64,000 bases of DNA. It comes from Trissonchulus latispiculum. Lineage: Eukaryota; Nematoda; Enoplea; Enoplida; Ironidae. The position numbers and the translations under genes are program-made. The DNA is taken from positions 1 to 64,000 of the forward strand of contig JASAND010028217.1 of the NCBI GenBank assembly GCA_030248195.1, in the 5' to 3' direction. Shown piece by piece: positions 58,401 to 64,000 of the stretch (position 1 is the stretch's first letter; each line of letters opens with the position of its first letter). The notes beneath the pieces are model-generated. The model worked only from the letters and a program-made list of their open reading frames with translations, made no database searches and was not told where the DNA came from.

Positions 58401-58875
58401 TCCCCCCCCACCAAACGGGGACAGGGGTATCTTGTCGACTCCCCCCAAACGGTGGAACATTCGCGTATTGTGGTCGGAGCACCGTTACGCAATGCCAAGA
58501 AGAGGAGCCCTCTAGTGGCTTACTTTTCTTCTATAATATAAGGAAATTATTATGGACTCTTGGTTGTACTGTTGTTGTTGTTGTTGTTGTTATTGTTGTG
58601 TTGTATATGTATAGATTGTTTTTCTGAATATCTTTGGTTTCAGTGAAGAAGAAACTGCCCGGACTTTGCTGTGTCCCGTCCGCGTGAAAGGAACTGGCGA
58701 AGCAAATGTGGAAACAACCTATGACTGCACCTTGGTCTATTTCCTGGGCGGTGTTACGTGGGCAGAAATAGCCTGTCTGCGGCGTCTGAGTGAATTGCGC
58801 AGACATCGAATTGTCATTGCAGCTTCTCACATTATTAACAAGCAGAAACTGTTGCATACATTAAGCACTGCTTAA
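43222..58875 (+). CDS. VPS33B: VPS33B, Sec1/Munc18-family vacuolar sorting protein (9 exons)
   Basis: Exons: 43222-43418, 44345-44417 (3' end uncertain), about 47833/47843-48161, 48549-48722, 52323-52481, 53141-53330, 56794-56993, 57313-57602, 58644-58875. All other junctions are GT-AG and phase-consistent; the total is about 611 codons (human 617). Matches VPS33B rather than VPS33A through KKDLFIE-like KDLFIEECLMKSLDRI, the IYLFDRSVDW line, FPPEVV, EHNII, KDYQSLRTQFIHAYG and MSYVFNGAYIPVACQL. Known role: binds VIPAS39 and SNAREs at late endosomes and in alpha-granule and apical trafficking. Start at 43222 is preferred because GFSLLGNIAQKKLIHLLE aligns near the human N-terminus; an in-frame ATG at 43186 is an alternative. 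Introns carry several transposons. Stop TAA is at 58873-58875. Confidence 0.93.
43446..43645 (+). repeat. interspersed repeat beginning TTAAGGGGGGTCC
   Basis: TTTTCACATA, TCTTACGGTTGT and AATTTCACCTCAAA followed by GTGTTAAACATAGGAAA are shared in order with 60102-60330. Both start TTAAGGGGGG. It lies in the first VPS33B intron. The extent to the right and the other end are not resolved; a CCCCTTAA at 45431-45438 is a candidate for a related right end. Confidence 0.7.
44345..44417 (+). CDS. VPS33B: VPS33B exon 2 (short)
   Basis: CATCAG acceptor with phase 2 start matches exon 1. Encodes DKGLVYSRNSSEKLLIKPI and RLET. The GTACGA donor at 44418 would give phase 0, which fits none of the exon 3 acceptors. 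A GC donor at 44428 would give phase 1 and restore the expected residue spacing. Confidence 0.65.
44418..46130. other. VPS33B intron 2, left part
   Basis: No gene. Contains the TTTTGCACAGCTTCTTCGGAG-like end sequence near 45400-45430 (inverse) and a stretch of repeated AATTGGCAACAAGCGG/AGAAAATTG words at 45775-45845. The remainder is unassigned. Confidence 0.5.
46140..46935 (+). pseudogene. reverse transcriptase fragment, GIPMGT...RYIDDI type (Penelope-like or related)
   Basis: Across frames: SKKNVDQLEFCYLIKWSLEN, then GKVFRQIIGIPMGTSSGPAL (palm block), FRYIDDITVN (catalytic Asp pair), and VLDINIKI with LYDKRKQFSFKAHSFPSVES. This is a non-LINE RT with IGIPMGT in place of the LINE PQGS block. 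RTs of this look occur in many invertebrate genomes and I place them near Penelope-like elements with moderate certainty. Frameshifts near 46318 and 46520 disable it. It lies in VPS33B intron 2; its N-terminal counterpart is seen at 53797-55075 on the minus strand. Confidence 0.78.
47121..47169 (+). ncRNA. possible degenerate hammerhead ribozyme remnant
   Basis: CCTCCACTGATGAGTCGCA holds the hammerhead core CTGATGA (47130-47136) with a 5' strand CCTCCA. Downstream GGGAATC could be a damaged GAAA box, followed by AAGTC and TGGTAGAGG, which can partly pair with CCTCCA. Penelope-like elements often carry hammerheads in their terminal repeats, and this lies 200 bases after such an RT. The stem II and GAAA box do not fit well, so it is a remnant at best. 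Confidence 0.3.
47314..47580 (+). repeat. tandem duplication of about 131-136 bp
   Basis: 47314-47449 and 47450-47580 are nearly identical (GAATTTGATTACAAGTTCGA at each start, CCCGTTCAGGCATGG at each end); copy 1 has 4-6 extra bases in a TA run. It lies 260 bases before VPS33B exon 3. Confidence 0.95.
47843..48161 (+). CDS. VPS33B: VPS33B exon 3
   Basis: Encodes TTVVFVPKRMAVCEMIFEEN, LDEDLLSLELPELFSTLYL and the VAQSVYHLQSMFGRP line. Acceptor not fixed: AG before 47843, 47833 or 47848 is possible. Donor GTACGT at 48162, phase 0. Confidence 0.88.
48549..48722 (+). CDS. VPS33B: VPS33B exon 4
   Basis: TTTTAG acceptor, phase 0 both ends, GTAAAG donor. Contains SSIYLFDRSVDWAAVFLSGL and SYEALLDEHFG, the hallmark Sec1-family DRxxD segment. 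Confidence 0.93.
49750..50515 (+). repeat. 155-bp satellite, five units
   Basis: Units with CATATATAGTAAATCGG or CATATATAGGAAATCGG step by exactly 155 bases (49765, 49920, 50075, 50230 and 50385 approx.). The fifth diverges. 155 is not a multiple of three, so long minus-strand frames shift between units. Confidence 0.93.
50516..51010 (+). repeat. about 146-bp satellite with paired palindromes
   Basis: Three to four units, each with GTGACCAGTGGTCAC or its variant and TTGACCACTGGTCAA flanking a GGCCTAGGGGACC or GGCCTCGGGGCC stem. Same unit type as 23285-23870. Confidence 0.9.
51108..51287 (+). mobile_element. 180-bp hAT MITE inside E4
   Basis: Ends CATGGGCGCACCCAGG / CCTGGGTGCGCCCCTG match the 18033-19060 element. 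Flanked by GTGGGTGG on both sides (51100-51107 and 51288-51295). E3 near 24010 shows the empty site with a single GTGGCTGG, direct evidence of insertion. Confidence 0.95.
52323..52481 (+). CDS. VPS33B: VPS33B exon 5
   Basis: CTTAAG acceptor, phase 0. Encodes YCEFPPEVVKKDKVAKVLLN and IRNNHFSTVFQRLSSGAKSL. It begins only 48 bases after the right end of satellite element E4. Confidence 0.93.
53141..53330 (+). CDS. VPS33B: VPS33B exon 6
   Basis: CGTTTTAG acceptor, phase 0 start, phase 1 end. Encodes SIYDEKKN, FVTHELRDLQ, ALHIGVCETILAKKTSLDFE and STEHNII. Confidence 0.93.
53797..55075 (-). pseudogene. reverse transcriptase fragment (same type as 46140-46935), split by a hAT
   Basis: On the minus strand: DKASQNYAFICKVLYKKLL (about 55070), then LPFIQLLPKFHKNPVKFRTI and SSRNVITNDVSK (about 54805), a hAT insertion, then SKDISKALKLFLKRMKAYCH and GCSPFWIINNSNDI (about 53920). 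These are the N-terminal finger blocks (VDKA...CK, LPKxHKxPxKxRxI, FWxIxNSxDV) of the IGIPMGT-type RT. It lies in VPS33B intron 6, minus to the gene. Confidence 0.8.
54021..54795. mobile_element. hAT-type non-autonomous element inside the RT fragment
   Basis: Ends CACTAGCGTAGATAC / GTACCTACGCTACTG flanked by CTTGGACA on both sides (54013-54020 and 54796-54803). Interior: G and C runs near the ends and GC-rich hairpins CGCCCGCGC-GGA-GCGCGGGCG and CGCGCCTCCGGCGCG. No transposase. Confidence 0.94.
55085..56545 (-). mobile_element. hairpin/satellite element E6 (minus), truncated
   Basis: Read on the minus strand from 56545: ATAGGGGTCGC then AATATGAG (a collapsed hairpin), a CTGCGCAG-rich lead region as in 2641-2810, a short unassigned middle, then satellites of the 3692-5565 types (55960-55085). 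The usual foldback end is missing; the array stops at the RT fragment. In VPS33B intron 6. Confidence 0.7.
55270..55850 (-). repeat. 162-bp satellite, about 3.5 units
   Basis: CGGTACTGAC marks unit ends at 55431 and 55593 (162 bp). Units contain AGCTGGGCGCACCAGAAAAC and GACGGCAAA(A/G)(C/T)GGA. The period is a multiple of three, which leaves long open frames without gene-like content. Confidence 0.88.
56794..56993 (+). CDS. VPS33B: VPS33B exon 7
   Basis: TTTCTTTCAG acceptor, GTAGAT donor. Encodes GSEIRQSIHWIEEWMCQQLP, LICLLSIANDGLQAKDYQSL and HLYTWHNLQ. Confidence 0.93.
57313..57602 (+). CDS. VPS33B: VPS33B exon 8
   Basis: CTTACAG acceptor, phase 0 start, phase 2 end. Encodes RLGVLRIREAID, LKTPAFQTLCKRLAL and MSYVFNGAYIPVACQLVAKS. 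GC-rich relative to the introns. Confidence 0.93.
57952..58563. mobile_element. foldback MITE in last VPS33B intron
   Basis: Inverted arms of about 110 bases start CCAAGAGTCCATAATAATTTCC, with TTGTA on both sides (57947-57951 and 58564-58568). The centre has repeated GTCCCCGTTTGGGGGG words in both orientations. It ends 80 bases before the terminal exon. Confidence 0.9.
58564..58602 (+). repeat. GTT microsatellite
   Basis: TTGTTGTTGTTGTTGTTGTT run beside the foldback MITE, just upstream of the VPS33B last exon. A second short run, GATA repeats, is at 58951-58967. Confidence 0.85.
58644..58875 (+). CDS. VPS33B: VPS33B terminal exon
   Basis: GGTTTCAG acceptor. Encodes EEETARTLLCPV, LVYFLGGVTWAEIACLRRLS and VIAASHIINKQKLLHTL with a TAA stop. 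The FLGGxTxxEIxALR line is the diagnostic C-terminal Sec1-family block. Confidence 0.93.
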
Positions 58876-59868
58876 TACACAGATGCTATTTTGTTGTAAT
58901 TTTGTTCACTTAGTTTCAATCACCTGTGAAAGGCTAGTCTTAGAAGTGTAGATAGATAGATAGATAAAGGTACCTAAAGAAATTTAGTATCCCAGTTGAA
59001 ATTCAGAGATCCGATATTTTTAGCCATTCACAGGGTCAATTTATATATTTATTATCTTAATTTTATTCTGTCTGTTTTGTCTTATGTAATGTAACCTGTG
59101 TATGATCATTCCCAGTTTGCAAGGTCATAGTACCTTAATGCATACTCGTTGCCCTGGTATGTATGCTCATTTCGTTTGTAAACAATTGCGAGGAAATTTA
59201 GAGTGTGGTCCACAATTAGATACGGGCTCAGAAAGTGTTTTGAAGTTTATCCATACTTAATTGCTTCAGTTCCCGATTCTGTCGGAAATGTACATGTACT
59301 CTAAAGTCGGCGATAGTAAATGCTAAATTTATTAATTAATAGACTCTGGTTAGAAGATAAGTTCTTGTTAGCGGAAGCTACATACCTTGCCAGGTGGCCC
59401 CTTTTGAAACACAAACGTGCCCGGAATTTACAAGATCCCCAGAAAAGACCCCTAAAGGAAATAGCCCAGTCGAGTTTGGATATGGCTGTCTTGTATATAG
59501 CACATTGTACTGTTGTAAGACAATGTTTGGAAATTAAAACTCTTGGAGTCCAAGGTGTGTTTTAATTAGCTAAAGTAGCAGCACTACCTATACTAAAGAT
59601 TAAGTACCTTCTTACTAAAACAACACTCCAACGAGTATAATGGATTTAAGTCGTTAATTAATATATGGTTTATAAAAGAACATTAGAAATATGTGCAGAA
59701 TTTTAAATTAATTTAATTTAAAAGCAAAATCTGTACAAGCTTATTTTCTAACTACCCTTGTATATTTTAGAGGTCGGAAAGTTGTAAGGCATTGAGGTAA
59801 GAGTTCTTTAAATCGCAGATTGCCTCAAATTTTGAAAGGCGATTTTCCGACGATGGATTACCGAAGGA
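58876..59868. other. VPS33B downstream region, nothing recognised
   Basis: AT-rich. No AATAAA was seen close after the stop, so the poly(A) site is not defined. An 81-codon frame at 59320-59565 has no family resemblance. Confidence 0.45.
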
Positions 59869-59876
59869 TAAATTAC

Positions 59877-62267
59877 TAGGCATGGGCACGGGTCCAAAAA
59901 TTTAGACCCGGGTACCCGATACTACCCGAAGCCCTATGTCGGGTAATTGCAACACTACCCGGGTAGCCGGGTACCCGAGCAATTTTCCATTTTTCGGATT
60001 TGGCCATTTCGAAATTAGCTTTTTTCAGGGGTTTTTGTTCACAGTGAGCTTAGATGAGATACATTTTCATTCGTAAGTTATTTCAAAGGAGTCTTAAAGA
60101 CTTAAGGGGGGGTCCATTTTTGGGCCATTTTTTCGACTTTCTCCGACCTCGCTGATTTTCACATAATTTATTGTCCAAATGGTATATTTCAACGAGTTTT
60201 TAAAATTAAAGTATTAACTATTATTAACTATTTTAAACTAAAGTATTAATTATCTCTTACGGTTGTCCAGTAATTTCACCTCAAACTTGAGATTTCATGT
60301 GTTAAACATAGGAAAAAAGTCATTTTTTCGCGTGCGCTAAAAAAATCTCCGATTACATCAACTACTTGCTGGAGGATGGCGACATTTTATGGAAGATAAG
60401 TTAACGCTTTGAATAATTTCTTTAAAATTAGCTATGTTTGCCTAAAAGTTAGGTTCAAGAATTTTTATTTTAATGTCGAAGTTCATTTAGTCTTTTAAGG
60501 AGTTTTGGGTTTTTCAACTATAAGCTATTGTCGTAACTAGGTTGCAAGCTAAAGTTAGATGTTCAACACACCGAAACTCATTGACGTTTTTCCACAGCTT
60601 AGCATGAACGCCCTCCATTAAAATCTTAAAACAGACAAAACAAAGAAGGCATTTATTACCAGGAAAATGATTACTATTGAGTGTAGCTGTTTCCTCCGCT
60701 TCCGCTGTTTTTACTTTTCTTAGATGCCACTTCTACTGTGTCCTTCAATCGCACAATGGGGAGAATGGAAGCAACATTCTCCTGTGCTTTTTAATGGTTA
60801 TTAACATTTCGTGGAATTGGAAGGAATTGGTGGAAGGACCTGGCAATCCAACTCTGAATTTACACAGCTAAGTTGATGAGTATGCAGAGTAAAATTCTAT
60901 TAAAAGACCATTAGATCAGCGCTTCTTGACTGGGGCAAGTGATAGAGATGGGGGACGAAAAAGTCCCACCGATTTTTGTCAAAATTGTCCAATAATATAT
61001 AATTAATTATCAACCAAAAACGCTGAATGTCTGGCTCAGTGAAACTTTACTCATTATGAAGTTTACACTGCATTCACAGCCAGCACTCTACACATAATGC
61101 AAATATAGCTGATGTAAATTTAATTTAGAAGTTCAAGTTGCGATGGGCATGGGGGGTGAAAAAGGTCCCCCTGTGTCTATTACAACTTGAATTAAAATAA
61201 TCGTTCTTTGTCAATTTAAAGGTAGAGTTTTTAGAAGGAGGTGCAAAACGTAAAAAATATTTTAAACATGTGTCAAGTTTCCGATTAACTCTTAAAGCTA
61301 CATAAACTTGACTTTCGTATCACTAGAGTTAGAAACTTTTATTTCCATTTCAGAGCTTCTCAGACTGCATTTTTCAGTCTTTCCTATATTAGAGCTCGGC
61401 CTCCACTAACGAAACGATTCCGCTTCTGCAGCCTATTTTTAATCCCGTTTGCCTCCGAGCAGGCTATTAGCTTTCCGCCATCATAGTTTCTATTACCAAG
61501 CGGGGGGCAACAGCAGTCGGATTCACGACTGTTGCTGCCTTGGGCGTGACTGAGGTGCTTCGGTGCCAATAACCGTATGGTAGTTTTGCTTGGGGATCTT
61601 GTTTCTATCCATGATCTTCGTCTCTCCGCCTCCTGACTGCGGTCTGCGGAGAGCACCACTTACGGGCCACGTCGTGGGCTAAATAGTGGGTAAGCCCTGA
61701 CCAAAAAAATCTCCCGACAAACGTTGATGAATCTGGACAAATTATACATTAAAATACCGCTGAAATGTTATACTGCGGTAACTTGGAATTAGAATTTTAA
61801 TTTAGGCCTTGAAAATTTTTTAATTAATTTTTGAAGGATTAAAATTTAACAGGATTTTAGCATCACGTTTTATTTGCATCTTGTGAATTTTAAGTTTTAA
61901 TTACTCATCGACTTCCGCATATTGCGCCAACCGGAATTTAAAAAAGAAAAATTATTAGAGCAAGGTAAATTTAATATTTTAAAAACAAATCTAAAAATAG
62001 AAAATTATAAAATGTTTGACAAATGCCAGAACTAATTCCTCTTCCCATTACTTCGTTTTTCTGTTGTAGTATCTTTTTTAATATTAAATTTTACAATAAA
62101 CTGAAAAATCTTCGGTGGTTACAAATTTTCTGAGACTAAAAATTTCTCTCTGCTTGATCCAGATTAATCCGGTTTTATCCCGTTTTTTCCAGTGGATATC
62201 GGGTACCCGAAGCAGGACCCGGGTACCCTAAAATTTTCGGGTACCCGACTACCCGTGCCCATGCCTA
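59877..62267. mobile_element. 2.4-kb hAT derivative, 8-bp target duplication
   Basis: Ends TAGGCATGGGCACGGGT / ACCCGTGCCCATGCCTA flanked by TAAATTAC on both sides (59869-59876 and 62268-62275). GGGTACCCG words repeat near both ends. The interior contains the TTAAGGGGGGTCC repeat (60102-60330), a stretch shared with 200-232, and a palindrome AACAGCAGTC/GACTGTTGCT at 61509-61535. Frames at 60677-60871 (+) and 61384-61659 (-) do not resemble a transposase. Confidence 0.92.
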
Positions 62268-62383
62268 TAAATTACAATTACAACCATACATTGTGGTCGG
62301 CCCGTGCTGTAGCAAACAAATATATATGCTGCAGTAGAAGAGAAGTAAAAACAACCGACTAATCTACTACCAAGAGTTTGTAA

Positions 62384-62811
62384 TAGGAAGAGTAAGACAC
62401 TCAGTTCTTCCTAATAGAATAAGCTTGCAACATGGTCTAACATTAAGGCCGAAATCTCGGGGGGCTTCGCAGCAAGTAAACATACAACGCTGACATTTTT
62501 CAGAAACGGGCGTTTTTTCCAAATTAAATGCTATAACTTGGGCTAGCGAAATCACACCGCAAAATTTTTTATATCACTATATATGTTGCGTAGAACGAGA
62601 TCTTATTGACGATATAACTTCAAGCAATTTCTTACAGAACCGGCAATAAAACATCCCTTCCACGAAAATTCTAGTAATTTCACCATTTCTTCAAAATGCC
62701 TTACGTTGTAGGCGGATTTGTAAGAGATTGCCTCAACCAGTCTACATAATTTTTATATCGTTAAAAAATCTTACAAGCTTATTCTAAAGAGCGAGTGTCT
62801 TACTCTTCCTA
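62384..62811. mobile_element. foldback element with TAGGAAGAGTAAGACACTC ends
   Basis: TAGGAAGAGTAAGACACTC at 62384 and its complement ending at 62811, followed inward by GAATAAGCTTG in both arms. The flanks show no clear duplication. The preceding CCAAGAGTTTGTAATA resembles the start of the 57952 MITE. Confidence 0.75.
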
Positions 62812-64000
62812 CTGCTGACGGAGAAGGAAGCTAAGGCTTTTTAATTAAAAACGGGGACCTCATTTGGCTACGCACAACAAACGTGGACCTGTGTTGGCTT
62901 AGCTGATGCACTATGCACTCTTGATACAGGTTTTCGGACTTTCTGCTAGTGTTGGGCGTTGGCCGGCCTTTGGCCGTTGGCTTTGCGTTGGCGGGGCAGG
63001 CCAATTGGCCATTGGCTGTTTGTTGTCCATTTGGCCCGTGGTTGGCCTAGCTTAGACGTTTCTTCTGTGGCTGCCGGTGGACGAATCCATTTGGAGTCTA
63101 CTACCTCCAAGCCCAGCACACGTCTTAGCAATGGAGTCAAAAGGAAAGCCCGGAATAGGACCAAGATAGGGACAGCCGCATAACTGGCATATTGGACCAG
63201 TAAGCTCGGTAGCATAATTTAAGGACCGGAGGCTTCCAACTCCAACATGACTGAGGATAAAACAGGACGAATACCAGATTCGTCCGGACAATCAGCCATG
63301 CCCCGCGATGTTAGAATCCATTTGGCACGCTGGTCAGGCGCCCCAGGGAACACTACTTTCTGCAGCCGCAATTGAACAAATTTAAGACCGGACCATTTTA
63401 ATAAAACCATCGAAAAATAACATTGCAATACACAAAGCACAGCTACATTACAAAAGCGAAACTACAAATAATTACGGTACACTACTTACAAAGAAAACGC
63501 TAAAATTCTCAGTCAAGAATTTGCAAACTCTTGTTCCAGTCTCAGTTGTCCAGTCAATTCCACAGTTATCCTTAGTTTTACGCGTTTCCAAAACAACGAC
63601 GCAATGGAAACCTATCAATTTCAAATTTGAACATAATAATTGCATACTGAAATGAATGAAAGCAATAAAAAATTTGGCAAGAAAAGACGAGGAAGAAATC
63701 AGCTAATTATCAAAACTGCCGAAGCCGACCCCCATATGCCGACGGGCAGACTGACCGACAACAGACAGAAAGACGGACACAAGACACGAGCAAAATAGCT
63801 AAGGTCAACCAAATTAGTAAAAACCGTAATTTGGACAATAATGACAAACATACACAGGAAACCTAATGAATGGCTAATCAAAGTAACAGTGAATTCGCTA
63901 ACATTCACAATATATACTAGTATTATTCACATCAGAGATCAGATCAGTGTGTTAAGTTCATATAATTACCTAAATATTAAATAAGCAACAACAAAGTCAG
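62812..64000. other. unassigned right edge
   Basis: No gene supported. 62955-63060 is rich in TTGGCC words (GTTGGCCGGCCTTTGGCCG), low complexity. Open frames at 62946-63440 and 63699-63908 have no family resemblance. Confidence 0.45.

Noticed and set aside
58057..58541. Gly/Pro-rich frames on both strands
   Set aside because: Translation of GTCCCCGTTTGGGG repeats at the centre of a foldback MITE.
63000..63060. TTGGCC-rich stretch considered as a hAT end or promoter
   Set aside because: Only one end visible and low complexity; no matching inverse end or target duplication found.

Overview
This is eukaryotic, almost certainly invertebrate animal, nuclear DNA. It carries two intron-containing plus-strand genes of families conserved in animals, with GT-AG introns, embedded in very dense transposon and satellite DNA. 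No bacterial, organellar or viral genome features were seen. The phylum cannot be fixed from the window. The satellite-bearing non-coding elements resemble the Helentron-associated elements known from bivalves and insects, but that is only a resemblance.

Host genes. (1) 30030-36482: eight exons in consistent phase, encoding a protein that resembles NARG2/ICE2, a subunit of the little elongation complex of snRNA transcription. The N-terminal exon(s) were not found. (2) 43222-58875: nine exons encoding VPS33B, a Sec1/Munc18-family tethering protein of the endolysosomal system, about 611 residues against 617 in human. All junctions but one (exon 2 to 3) are phase-consistent. The gene spans over 15 kb because its introns hold reverse transcriptase fragments, hAT elements, foldbacks and a 3-kb satellite element. 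The two genes lie in tandem, about 6.7 kb apart.

Region by region. 1-2.2 kb: 5' half of a CR1-like LINE (minus). 2.6-5.6 kb: satellite element with two copies of a MITE that has 6-bp target duplications. 5.6-14 kb: a foldback element holding a plus-strand CR1-like LINE, which is split by a minus-strand LINE that itself contains a MITE; another LINE interrupts the right foldback arm. 14.1-29.4 kb: several members of one non-coding family (GC-rich hairpin, lead region, 144-155-bp tandem repeats, foldback arms), with hAT and mariner-like MITEs. 29.4-36.5 kb: ICE2-like gene. 38.3-41.3 kb: 5'-truncated RNase H-bearing LINE with 9-bp target duplication. 41.5-43 kb: TTAA-flanked inverted-repeat element. 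43.2-58.9 kb: VPS33B with its inserted elements. 59.9-62.3 kb: a 2.4-kb hAT derivative. The rest is unassigned.

The most notable system is the hairpin/satellite/foldback family (14796-17396, 20556-25006, 49256-52275 and partial copies). Members with unrelated satellite content share the same right end (GGAGCATTTTT then CTTGT), the same hairpin-plus-ATAATATG left end and the same modular AATATG-spaced foldback arms, and no target duplication is visible. This suggests non-autonomous rolling-circle (Helentron-like) elements, but no Rep/helicase gene is present here to prove it. All boundaries were read by eye from the sequence; no searches were run.
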